In this document: positions 1-11,800 of the stretch, one piece after another | How positions within the stretch are numbered: the stretch's first letter is position 1 | Layout: each line of letters starts with the position of its first letter | NCBI GenBank assembly: GCA_030141605.1 | Contig: JAQGDQ010000004.1 | Coordinates: forward strand, 746,001-806,000 | Reading direction: 5' to 3' | Source: Tubiluchus corallicola | Taxonomy: Eukaryota; Priapulida; Priapulimorpha; Priapulimorphida; Tubiluchidae | DNA: 60,000 nucleotides | The notes under the pieces: model-generated | Seen by the model: the letters and a program-made list of their open reading frames with translations, nothing else | Told to the model about the DNA's origin: nothing | Database searches by the model: none | Translations under genes and position numbers: made by a program

Positions 1-823
1 AAGCGAAATGTAGACCATCGAATCTCATCCAACACCTAATCAAAAGCCGACGTTCCTATACTTCGAAAAAACCTGCATTCAGCTGAACGCGGTCTGCACA
101 ATGCTCTCATGCTTGTCAAGCTTTTCGGACTATTATTTATTCTTTCCAGTTAAGATTGTCGTTTATTATCTTCATGATTTTGACGTTAAGTTATGGCTGA
201 ACTTAAGTTGCACATTTCTGGGAAAATATCTTCAATGAATTGTGTGCTAAGAATGTAATCAAAGATTGCACAATGATTTATAAACCCATTTACAGTTACA
301 GCTTAAAAGTTAATCATTTTTCGTCAAAGCAGCAGGATCAAATTTTGATCCATGGCTTTTTATTTTCTCAATTCAAGAAAACTGTCGAGCGTAACCAAAG
401 AGTAGGAATTAGTTTTTAAGCATCTAAATAGGATAAGGGCATTCCGATTCAAAATATCTTGTGGTGTCTGCATAACAGCGACTCAAACAATTCTTATATT
501 CGTTATCAGCCATAATTTATTTACCATTTTTCACGCTTTGGTATGCCGCACAAGCTATAGGACTTCCCTACATACTTTTCATTTCATTAGGCATCTTAAA
601 CATGGTGGTGCAGAACAAGATTTTACGAAGTAAAAAAAACTGAGAAAAGCCAAGTTGTGTAGCTATCACTAAAATTAACATGTGGTACACATAATTCGCG
701 TAAATGTAGCTTTACGGGAAACAGGTTCATTGAGAAACTCGAATTGCCTAAGGAGAGTTGGACTGCCTTCTTACAAGAAGATTCAGACTACTATAACGCA
801 GTCTATTATTTAGATTCAGTCTG
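1..823. other. AT-rich sequence, no gene seen
   Basis: I see no open frame with recognisable protein similarity, no RNA gene and no clear repeat here. It could be intergenic, or an intron of the receptor gene whose first recognised exon is at 8114. Confidence 0.4.
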
Positions 824-1024
824 TTATATAAAATGCTTAGGATATATATACATATAATGGAATGAAGAATTGCTAGTGTAAATTACTTAAGTAATAATTT
901 TTTGTACTGATAGGAATAAGTATGACTTTAGGATAGATAGATCAGTATCTGCTGGTATTTCAGATAGGAATGAGTATGAGTTTAGGTGTGTTAGATATAC
1001 ATATATGTTAAGCATTTTATATAA
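824..1024. repeat. 200-bp inverted-repeat (hairpin/MITE-like) element
   Basis: The 16 bases at 824-839 (TTATATAAAATGCTTA) recur exactly as the reverse complement at 1009-1024. Weaker AT-rich complementarity continues inward. Between the arms, two diverged direct copies of a block of about 30 bases start near 911 and 963 (GATAGGAATRAGTATGA). The layout suggests a small non-autonomous transposon or a hairpin. I could not define a target-site duplication, so this is a repeat call only. Confidence 0.45.
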
Positions 1025-1399
1025 TGCCAATTTTATTTTAAGGACTGCAACCACGCAGTCTTGAGTTCGAGACTAGTAGCTGCTAACGCCAGGACATATA
1101 CCCTACATATTATTTGTTATTTGTGTGTTGCGACTTACCTGTATTGTTGTCGCTAAATAACCGTTAGTACTAATGTTGTCTGTTAAATGTGCGACGGTAA
1201 ATAAATCTTTTCTTTGTCTTTTGTCTTTTTAAGTAAAAGTAATTTGGCAATTTAGGTGGTAAATAATACGTTTGTTCGCCCATTGGCCTTTTTGTGTGTT
1301 CGAGAATTTACATTCCTTCTAATGCCGTTCCTCTTCTGACACTCATGTTCGATTCAGGAGACCAATCCTTGCGTGAATGTTGTGCTGCGTGTGCCACAG

Positions 1400-1950
1400 A
1401 TAATACTTAGTAGGAAACACGTTTGAGCTTGTGTAACCTACCACTGCTGTTGTTTTTCTTCTTCTCTTCACCTTTCGGCTTTGAAATGTTGGCGTTCCAT
1501 TGTGGATGGTCAGACACCAATTGTTACGTTACTGACGTTTTAACTGTTTTCAAATCCTTGACTATAATTCCAGTTCGTTTGAGTATGGATTTCAACTTGT
1601 CTTTGTAGGAGTGAAGAGGGAATTCTTGTGGTGTTTTGCTGATTGTGAGTTCTCTGAAAAAAGTTATAAAGCTTGGTTTTCCTCATTCTCCTGACTTGTC
1701 TTGGCAAACGAAGATAGTATTCATGAGAAGTGACTCGATGGTGTTGATACTAGTCACATTTGATGTTCAGGATGGAACGAGGCCCTTGCTGATGGAAGCG
1801 GTCATGCGTTTTGAAGTCAAGACCTTAGAGATAGACAAGTTTAAGATGACGACAGCTTGATAGACCATGAGTTTCATTTCTAGGTTGAGGTTTATGCTCT
1901 TTTCGTTTCACAGTTTTCTCACAGACCACGTAAACTGCTCCCATTCGATG
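1400..1950 (-). pseudogene. Degenerate LINE 3' (post-RT) fragment, minus strand
   Basis: Reading the minus strand in shifting frames gives a pattern like the end of non-LTR retrotransposon ORF2. A segment resembling S-I-L-N-I-K is followed by R-L-P-R, then a Y-K-D-x-L-K-S-I-L-K-R stretch and a W-N-A-N segment. The last two match in style the R-Y-K-D-x-L-K and D-R-x-x-W blocks that end many LINE proteins. Stops and frame changes show it is dead. The assignment is by motif memory, not alignment, so it is tentative. Confidence 0.35.
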
Positions 1951-4299
1951 CGTTACACCTTTCTTAGAAGTGCATTTGTTGGAGAGCAGACTTTCCTACG
2001 TATGGAAAGGGTCCACCTAATAGAGTAACGTGTCGGAGATAGTGATATTACATCCGTCGCCAATAAATCAATTAGATCACCGGCTCACTTCACTTGAACT
2101 GCTTGCTTAATTTAATACATTAACTAAGCCATTTTATGAATTTATTTTACATAAAAACATTTACTTTACCGTACACTTTTCTAGAAATGCAGTAGCGAGT
2201 AGCGTATATATCTTTATTCAGATTTTCAGTAATCCGTGTTTTCATTAATACACCGACTAGGTTTTTTGAGAAGACAAAATCCCTGGGAAAATGCTTGCGC
2301 ATTACAAATTTTCTGGCAGATTATTTGTTGATGTAATACAGCTGTGTAGATTTCGGCAAGGTGAACTTCACAGCTCAAGATTAGTTGGGATTGTGTCATT
2401 AATAGTGACTGATTTGCGTTTGTAATTTGTAAATCAAGACTGAAAAGTTTACTCAAAACCTATTGTCAAAACGATGTGCAAGCAGGGAAAAATTTATACT
2501 GTCTTTAAAACAACATGTGTACAAGTCAGATGTAATTTTGAAAAACTGTCAAACTTCGGAAATGTGTAAAAACGGCTTCCGAAAAGTCGCGTTATTTGTT
2601 TATTTAATCTTCACGTAGTGCAGAAACAGCATTTTATGTACAAAGACAAAGTTATACTACCGAAGGTATATACCAAACAATAAATACACACAATGAATGA
2701 GGACGGTCATGCATGCAGGGGGCAAGACATTCTACGCTTTACCAAGTCTGTTAGAGAAAAACTATTTCAAATAATCAGTTCTAGAGGGACTGGAATTTCA
2801 TGTGGACTTATAACAGCTAATTACTTGAATTCAGGAGTAATTAAATTTTACTTGATTTTTCATTAAGGGTAGATCGATGGTTTCTTCCACTGTTGTCGAC
2901 AAAAGCGTGTTTCGGAATATCGACTCTGAGGAACGTCTTCTAAACAGAAGCTTTACTTTTACACGTCGCGGGAAAACCGGCAAATTAGATAATATTTTCG
3001 AGCCCTCTAATATCGAAAGTTTCTCAGATACGTGTCACAGCGTAATAAAGCCTGCAATACCTCAAAATCTGCAATCCTCATCGTAAGAATATTAGCAACA
3101 AACCTTTCATACTTGCCTACAAATACACACTGTAGGAACCAGAAACGAATTAATCTGTATTATTCATTGGCACATAATTATTAGTATTATTATTACATAA
3201 TTAACTGTATACAATTAACCACTTTCTTAACTGATTAATCCATAGTGCTATTTTACTTACGGACAAGTTGCTATTAAACGCAGAAATAGCGACTATTTTA
3301 ATGTATTTGGTTTGAATAGCTTAAGTTCATAATCTACATCATTTTGTTATTTCGTTCGTATGTTGCGCTTTCGACTGTTTCTTTGTTTTACCAATTTGCT
3401 TCTTCTTTCATTCGGTTTTTTGTTCGTTTGCTTATTTATTCACTAACTCGGTTATCCATTCATTCATTCATTCATTCACTAACTCGCCGCTTTTTCTTTC
3501 TTTTCCTCTTTCTTTTTTGCGTCTTTTTCTGCTATTCATTCATTTATTCGCTCATTCAATCTTTCTATAGTTAATGTTTGATTTTTTTGACCTTTTATTT
3601 TGTTTATAAACCATTTATTCGTTCACAGATTGGTTATTGTTCTATGTAAAACCGTGCACATAAATTGACACTCATGTAACAAAATGTGTGAAGCGTTAAG
3701 AAAAAAATACTGTATTTATGGGATTGGGCACCTGTCTAAACAAATCAATTTTCAACTGTTCCGCTTTGCGTTTATTGTTGAAGCAATTGAATTATTTCTA
3801 TTTTTATAATAACTCAGCTACGGTTTTGTGAGAATGAATTATAACAACATCGATATAACCGCAGTATGGACTTTCGGGCTTAGAAGCAAAAATACATTGA
3901 TTTTGCAGACCTCACCGAAACGCCTGACGGCATTCTTTACCGTTCCTAATAAATGTAATTGAGTTCTCACAAAACAATTTCCATTCACGTTTCGTAGGCT
4001 TTTAAGTTACACTAACATTTTAAGTGTCTGTACGTTCCTTTAAAGTGATTCCATAATCATTGACGTTGCCTAAGCAGCAGCGTAAAAATCTCATAATTTA
4101 AGTGACATCTGTTTTTACAATTATTGGGCTTAACTTCGTCGGACATATTGTGTTTTCAGTGCGGCGATGAAACTTTGGTAGTATAAATGCATGTGAATTG
4201 TAAACTATAAAAAAACTAGACGGCCAAGAGAAGAGTTCCTTGAATTAAATACGGCTCCAATAACCGTTTCTGTTAGCAAGCCTTTCACATATCAAACGC
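1951..4299. other. AT-rich sequence with a short ATTC microsatellite
   Basis: No coding exon was recognised. A short (ATTC)n run lies at about 3456-3478, inside a pyrimidine-rich stretch that produces a spurious Ser/Phe-rich frame. An open frame at 2877-3086 has no similarity I recognise and lacks convincing splice context. Confidence 0.35.
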
Positions 4300-4319
4300 C
4301 CAGGATTGAGGAATTACAA

Positions 4320-5345
4320 TTGAATGTAAATAAAAATATCACAGGTAAAATGGCACAGAAAAAATACCACAAGTGGAAAAGTAGGTAAAAATAGCACAGG
4401 TAAAAATGGTGTAGGAAAAATGTCACGGTAAAAATGGCACTGGAAAAGATGGCACATGAAAATGGCACAAATTGTAAAGTAAGAAAAAATGGCACATTTG
4501 GTAAAATATGAATATATTTGCATTAAGGTAGTGTTATACTAGAATCAGAAGCAAACAAATTTTAATTTTATTCGTTTGGAATAAATATTATAGTAAAGCA
4601 TGATATATTCAAGACACACGGGTTTCATTACAAAAAATATAGAAATATCTCATCATCACATGTAAAATATAATGTAAGACTCAAAACGTAGTAAAAGTCT
4701 TACAGTCAATAAAAACATTAAACCTTAAATAAAAATGACTAAAGAGTAATTAACTGGTAACTACAGATACCAGCATATATAGTTGTATATCCAGTCTTTT
4801 CATTGATGTATCGCTTGTATTGTTATTGTTTTACTCAAATAAATTAATCTACTTTTGGGTACTTTGAAGACCACGCTAGATATATTCATTGCGACGAACA
4901 CTGTAATTAGCTAATTAACAAACAGTGCGTTTTTTAACAATCAGTAATATGGTAATTTAGCGATTTTGCTTTGAATCTGTTACCTACTGATCCCGCTGCA
5001 GTTATTCCCATTGCTTAGGAATGTGTGGAAGCTGCATACACAATCGCTTTAATAGCAGTTTCTTTTTGAAGCTCTCCCTGCTTTGCACAGAACGTTTAAC
5101 GGACTATCAAAACACCTCATCCGAAAGTGAGTCTATTAATATGCGTCTACTGCATATTACATATTGCATCATATTTATTTTAATTATTTTCTTATTATTG
5201 AAATTATCTGTATCAAAGCAATACATGTGCTATATTTACCCACTTTTCTATTTGTACTATTTTTTCCTGTGCCACCTTTACCTACTGTTCCATTTGTGTC
5301 ATTTTTCTTGTGCCGTCTTTACCTGTGCATTTTTACTGCTCACCG
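4320..5345. mobile_element. Foldback-like element: inverted arrays of a ~15-bp repeat
   Basis: From about 4340 to 4505 the + strand carries many degenerate units of the form GGTAAAAATGGCACA. From about 5225 to 5345 the same unit appears in reverse complement (TGTGCC..TTTTACC). The arms enclose about 700 bp of AT-rich DNA with no transposase frame. Long terminal inverted repeats built of short direct repeats are the defining layout of Foldback-type DNA transposons. The outer ends also share weak inverted similarity (AATGTA..ATATC). The spurious Phe/Leu/Cys-rich frames here come from the repeat. Confidence 0.45.
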
Positions 5346-8113
5346 CGATATACATTGTCAATGTCACGTCAGAATAATAGAGCAGAAGACTGTATACAAA
5401 GTTTATTTCTATAAGCGTGTAACGGCTCGCACTTTCTCCTTTTTCCAATTTTTTTCCTTGCAGAAGCACTCAAAACTCAGGTCGATAAGATTTCTGCTGC
5501 AGTCATTTTAAATCTGCGAAGATTTGAAGTTGATGAGCCTTTTCAAACCACTCCTAAAGAGAAAAGACAAATAAGGTTACCAGGGATATTTAAAGATTGC
5601 TAGTGATTTTTCCATTTTCCCAAGACGCTGGCAGTCTTCTTGGCATACATTCATAGCTCGGCATACTGATAATCAAGCTTTGTTAATTGTTTTCGCTAAT
5701 GAGAAGGAAAAGTACAGCGTGGATGTTTTACAAATTTTGCCCTGTTTCACCTTGAGACAATAAATAGCTCTGATCAATGAAGTCTGATTGAACAGCAACC
5801 AACTACAAAGGCTTTAATAAAAAGAAACTGTTGGGGAAAATGAGCTGTCTCGGCTAAAATGCGAAATTTGATTAACGTTAAAAGATACAGATTACTTGGA
5901 ATGCCTCATTCGAACGGTACTTTTGTACTAAACGTATTGCCATTGTTCAGTTGCCAGTTAATTTATACTTAGTCAGTTTCAAGTCAAAAGTAGCAAGAAT
6001 TATAATTGAAGCATGCATAAAATGGAGCAAATAACATTAGATTTCTTTAAAAATAGGGACGGTACATAGATTTAAATTTATTGGAAGGTTCAATGTAAGC
6101 CTAAAAATAATTAGTTACACATATAATTGAGCTGTAATAACGTACAAGTATAAATATGAAGACGCAGAGAGCAACAGCAGCAGCAGCAGTAACAGCAGCA
6201 TCAGTAACAATCCTCTCCTTCCCTCTTCCCACTCCTGCTTAATCTCTGTTTTCTCGTCTCAATTCTCTTTGACTAATAAGGCATGCACATGCTCACTAAT
6301 AAAGCGCCGTATTAGTGTGCTGTGTGTGACGAAACGACAACATTGCACAATATTATTGTTAACAGAAATTATTGCAATATTATTGTAAAATGTGTTGTAC
6401 AGACTGTATAATTCATATTTTCTTACACTTTATTAAGAGCCTTTTAATAAGAGCTATTCGGTCTCATGGTCTTGTTTTTATAGACGTTTGTGCGTCCTTT
6501 ATGTCATATCCTTTATATGTTGTCAGCATAAGTGCACTTGGTCCTGCTGATTTCTTTTTTTTATACTATATTCAATACAGGTTTAAACGTCAATAAATAA
6601 ATAAATAAATAAAAAGATTGAGCAATATTGTCATCAATTTTATTATGCGCATGTATGCTAATTACCCGTTTTATCCATTTTTGTCATCGTCGCCATTTTT
6701 TACTGTGAGCTTATTGGCCTTTGTTTTTCATATGCCTACACCTTTTTCACTTTTGTCTTTGATAACTAGGTCTTTTCTTGTTTTCTCTTTATACGTTTTT
6801 CCTGTTATCTCTTTTGCGAGTTTCTTGTTGTGTCAATTATTTATCATTGCAGCTTCTGTTGATAATTATATGTGGCCAAAGAGAACTTTTCTTTCCGGGT
6901 GCACTGTATACAACATGAGTAATCTTCATTATCTCCACTAACTTAGTTGTAAGTTTGATTAAGAGTTGAAAGAGATGAACAGAGGCAGCAGATATTTCCT
7001 TATTCCGTTTTCGTTTTCCTGACTAGTTATTGGCTTTCTTGGTTACATACGTTCAGGATTATAGCTATAGCACTTTGAGTTTTTCGAGGCAAAATCGATC
7101 AGAAATCAATACATCTGAACTTGAATAATACGTAGACTCAGTCATTTTGTGTTATTGTTCTCACATTTTAAGCTTTTGCTATCTCTAGTCTGCAGGCCTA
7201 CGTACTCCGCCTATATTGGTTTAATAAATGAAGTATACCCCAAGTGCGACAGCCTTTAGTGCAATGAACCGCGAAAATAAACCAATAAAGTTGAGCTGAA
7301 ACAGCATTTGTACATTTGTGTGAGCGTTTAGACTGAAAACGCCACAATTTAATTCTTATTAATTATGAAAGAAATAATATGAGGCGAAAACGAGGTGGTG
7401 ATAAAATTGTTTCTTCTAGAGGTCTCTAGGCGATGCATTACGTTTAGGACGCGGAATGGTCCAAACAGAATACGTATTTGTATAGTTTAAGATGCCATTA
7501 AGTAATTAGTGATGGTGATATTATTGCAGGGTTCCAGTGCCATTTATGTCGTTTCTTATGATAGATTGATTCCTTCAGTTTAGACTTGTAGTTATTGAAC
7601 CTTTTTATTGAGAATTTTTAAATGTTCATATGACTGACTGACTGACTGACTGACTGACTAACTGACTTACTGGTTGGTTGATTAACTGCCCCGAACGAAT
7701 TACAAGCTGATTAACTGGCCCATTGACTAATTATTTCACTAAGTGATTGCAGAATGACTGACTAACTAAAATATGAGTAGAAATTAGTTATGCATAACAT
7801 TACTGTAGAAGTTTGCTTGTTTACCCAAAGCCCATACGGCATTTTCCTCATGGTAAGACTTTTGATTTACTATATTAATTTTATTAAATTACGGGGGTTG
7901 AAACCGACATTAAAGGTTCTGAATGTATGCATCGATCTTTCAAACTGCAAAAATAACGCAAAGAAAAGCAATTTAGTAATCAATTGGATAAACACGACAG
8001 AGTCTAAATTATTCTATTACTATAGGACGCCACAAAAATTTGTGACGAGGTTGAAATGCGTGAATAACGAATTAACTCAATTTGCGTTCACCTTCTGTTT
8101 ATTTTTTTTTCAG
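5346..8113. other. AT-rich sequence with microsatellites, no exon recognised
   Basis: It contains an AGC/CAG-type run near 6172-6200, an (AAAT)n run near 6593-6611 and a (GACT)n run at about 7631-7660. I looked for exons encoding the cysteine-rich hormone-receptor ectodomain (Cys, Trp-Asp and Cys-Trp-Pro patterns) expected upstream of the TM1 exon at 8114. None could be supported. Confidence 0.4.
7631..7660. repeat. (GACT)n microsatellite
   Basis: About seven copies of the tetranucleotide GACT run in tandem, followed by degenerating copies (GACTAACTGACTTACTG). This is ordinary simple-sequence repeat. Confidence 0.85.
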
Positions 8114-8205
8114 CAAAACAAAGCGAATGTAAACATCTTTATAGCAGGATACTCTTGTTCGTTGGCTTTTGTCAGCATTGCTCTATTTATATTCATTTAT
8201 TTTAA
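8114..8205 (+). CDS. Exon encoding TM1 of the class B GPCR
   Basis: A polypyrimidine tract and CAG precede 8114, and GTAAGT follows at 8206. The exon encodes a short lead-in (N-K-A-N-V-N), then the hydrophobic TM1 with G-Y-S-C-S-L and ends in F-I-Y-F-K. It stops after two bases of a codon. The exon at 22662 supplies the third base, giving Lys followed by Gln-Leu-Gln-Cys-Ala-Arg, the normal class B TM1-loop-TM2 order. That phase match ties the two exons together across 14.5 kb of intron. Confidence 0.88.
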
Positions 8206-8812
8206 GTAAGTATCTATTGTTTTCTTACTTATTAGAAATTTATATAGAGAACCATGCAGTAAACGTAATAATAATGCGGTTGATGTTCACAACTCGAAAT
8301 TTGGTACCTCGGAGTCGCAATCTTGGACAACTCACTTTTCTATTATATTTTCATGATAGTATCAGTACAGTAATGTTGACAATTTTTATTCAGCCTGTGA
8401 ATTTTGCGTGATCGTGCAGCTCTTTCAATGATTACTCGTGCGCAATCGGATTTGTCATTGTTTTGCTATTAGGTAGATATATTTGGTAGTTATCACCACA
8501 ATTTCATATGTACAAATTTTCATTTCTTAAATTTTTTGTGAATCATAACGTGCCAACTAAATGCATTATCTGCTTGGCTTATGACTTAATGTGGTTCAGA
8601 ATCTGCTTTGATAATAAAAAGAATAATTTTCGTGCTGTTCAAACTACACGTCCTTGTGACATTCTATGGTAAGGAATAAACTGATTCGTCAGGAATACGA
8701 AATAAATGTTTTTTATTTGGACCGAGGACAAACAAACGTAATTGCTTTTTTTATAAAAAACAGAAACTATTTAATAGCAAAACTTGACGAATGCATCAAT
8801 AGTCACTTCCAC

Positions 8813-8846
<34 letters not shown>

Positions 8847-11800
8847 GCATAAGCGTACAAAAGAGACTGGGGGGGGGCTGTACCCCAGATTCGGACGAAC
8901 ATATTTTTCGGGCAATCATAAATTTTTTCGAGCATCGGCAAAAAGATGAAAAAAATAAAATAATATTGTAGCGGGTCGCAGGATTAAACCGTCACGGGCT
9001 TCGTGAAAATGTAGTGTATTGAATGTAAAATTGCCTGGGCCAATCAGAGCTCAGTTTTCTAGGCCAATTTTCTCGAGCGTGCAACCTGTTCTCGTAGATT
9101 CGAGGGCAGTGCGTTCTGGTCATGTTCGGCTTCGGTTTCATTTTGTTTTTTTTCTTCTTGCTTGCTGTTATTAAGTCAGTCGTGATTCAGTAATTTTTGG
9201 TTTAACCCTTGGTTTGCATCTCGACTCAACGCGTCAGTGTCAGCTGTAAACTGTTGTTAAGTGTTTCATTTTACTGTTTTTCTTTCTTTTCTTTTTTATA
9301 ATTTTCCTTAGTTAATTATGTATCCTCGCTATCATAGACGGCATCACACTGGTGTCAGAAGTGGGATTTCTCCGACTTTTGCTGAGAAAGTGCTCACTCC
9401 TGCTGTAAAGGTTGATAGAAGGCGGTTTGTTGATGGGGAGCCAACAGAACTTGCTTGTTCTGCGCGTTTCCCTTGCACACCGGTTTCGTCAATGCCGTTG
9501 AATTTTGAACACATTTGCGAGGAGCAGTTAGCTCAACTTGTAAACACATGTTCAGTTGCTGATTTAGAATTTGATAGAACAAAGAGCAATATTGATTCTG
9601 GTACATTGGCTCAGTCAGAAGATATTGAGTTTTTTGGTAATAATAGTGATGATGAATTCTCAATGGGCAAAAAGCGAAAATGCACTTGTATTCCTCTGAA
9701 TTCATCCTTGTATACTGGTCATGCTCAGTGCGATGTACATCGTGATGTGTCACGTTCTCATTTTGTCCAATCTGGTGATGTAGATGTCGGTCCTACCACG
9801 TCTTTCTACACTGTTGTGTCTACTGTTAGTAATTGTCTGACAGACACTACTTTTTCAGGACACTCGACGCGACCAAAAGTAAATTTAGGCGCACAAGTGT
9901 TACCGAGTACCCAAAATTTAGACAGTGATTTGGCAGAAGAAGTTCGTTCATTTAAACAAGAACTTGCGTCTCTGAATAGCCAATTCGCAGATTTAGGCAG
10001 CATCGTAGCTACCTTACCGCGCGCTATTTCGTTAGCACTTTCTGCAAAAAGTGAGCCGTAGACTGATACAGTAAAACGCGGTTATAGAACTGATATTCCA
10101 CGCTTGGAATTATCAGAAGGAACGCTTCCTAAGCATATAGCTAGTGTGCCCCGTGTACACTTTAAAGATTCTGAACCGACAGGACAAACGATAATGCATT
10201 CTAAAAATGTATGCGACACTCCCTTCGGTTATGGTTCGGCCAGTGATATTCAAAATGTTCCTGAAAAACCGAAATTCCTTGATAGAAACGCGCCTTTCGT
10301 ACAAACAAATTCTTGCTTTTAAGGTTTTAAGGAATGATGCTTTTAAGGCTCTACCCTTTTTTGATGGAGAAAATGTTGCCTGGGAAAGCTATGAAGCCCA
10401 ATTTCAATTATTAATGATTGCAAATAATTGGACCGATAATGAAGCTGGGACTCGTCTTGCCTTAAAGTTAAAAGGTGCAGCTGTAGGAATACTTGAGATA
10501 ATTCCTTTAGCCCAAAGGTCCAGTTATAAAAGTTTATCTACTGCATTAAGACGACGTTTTGGTACTCAACATAAACATAGTCTTTACAGAGCTCATTATA
10601 ATGCTCGTACGAGGCGTCCAGGCGAGGACTTACGCCAGTACGCTGAGCAGTTAAGAGTGCTGTATCACAGGGCTTTCCTACAGTTGATTCTGAAATTGTA
10701 GAACAACAATTAGTTCTCAAGTTTGTGGACGGACTGCTAGATGCGGATTTAGCAATTCACGAACAACAAAGCGCTCCCGAAAAGTTGGCTCATGCGCTTG
10801 CTACCGCTGTAACGGTCGAGTCAATTCGATCATCAGCTAAAGAAACGACTCCATCTCCTAATCAATTTCAAAAAAAGGTGCAGCAAAAGTACAGCCGTCA
10901 ATTACATGTGTTGAACCTGTGACACAGGCATCACGTACAGCATGTGCTGCCCAGTCTGCCTTGTCGAGCAGAGCAACAGCCCCTGCAGGGAGTGGTGCTC
11001 ATGTCACCTGTTTCAGGTGTGCCGGCTGGGGACATTTTGCTAGGCAATGCTCGACGCCTCCCGCCTCCAGTAAGGTTGTTCAAACCCGTCCGAATCGGGC
11101 AGTATTGGGCCCTAGGTCCAATCAGCAGCCGCAATTTCCTCCGTACATTGGTTATAGGAATTCTTGGCGACAATTTCCACCACCTCCACGAATAATAAAC
11201 CCCTACACGAATAATGATCAGTTTTGGCAACCAAGCTTCATGACTTCTCCTAGACAACCATTTTCTGGGCAAAATTTACAAACAAGCGTTCAAATTCCGA
11301 GAATGGTAGCATCTAAGACAGATATGGATATGGCGCAAATTTTGCAAAATGAAAACTCAAGTAAAGTCAGTTCTCAAGATGTTCAATCACTTTTTCAGTA
11401 GCGGGTAGCAAGAAACGGAGACAGCTTTCTGCCCCAGCATCGCCCACCGTCTCCATAGGCGTTACCGCACCGACTGCACAGGTGCAAACCGCATTTTCCG
11501 CACAATCGCGAAAAACTCAAACAAAAATAACCTGTCTGCATAGAAAGAAAAGGCGATCATTTATGCGTATACCAGCTAAAGTTCGAGATAGAAATGCGTA
11601 TACACAGCCTGCTATAGGGTTGTACATACCAGGTGTAATAAATGGTTGTGAATGTCGAATACTGATCGACTCGGTGCGACAATTACTATTGTTAAAAAGA
11701 GCTTCATTTCATTAAGTGTAGACAAGGAAATTTCGCTTAATAAAGAAAAAGCATTTGGAGCAAACAGGTCAGAAATTTCATTAATTGGCCCTCACAAAAT

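Noticed and set aside
1040-1090. tRNA-like B-box (GTTCGAGAC) suggesting a tRNA or SINE
   Set aside because: The nearby bases do not form a proper T-arm, no A-box is present at the right distance and no cloverleaf can be drawn.
3344-3574. Ser/Phe/Leu-rich open frame
   Set aside because: It reads through an ATTC microsatellite and a pyrimidine-rich tract, so it is low complexity.
5021-5511. Two overlapping cysteine- and phenylalanine-rich frames that look like membrane proteins
   Set aside because: They are translations of the short inverted repeat array of the foldback-like element.
7790-8209. 139-residue open frame taken as a whole
   Set aside because: Only its last 31 residues (8114-8206) are the TM1 exon; the start is intron sequence with a clear acceptor at 8111-8113.
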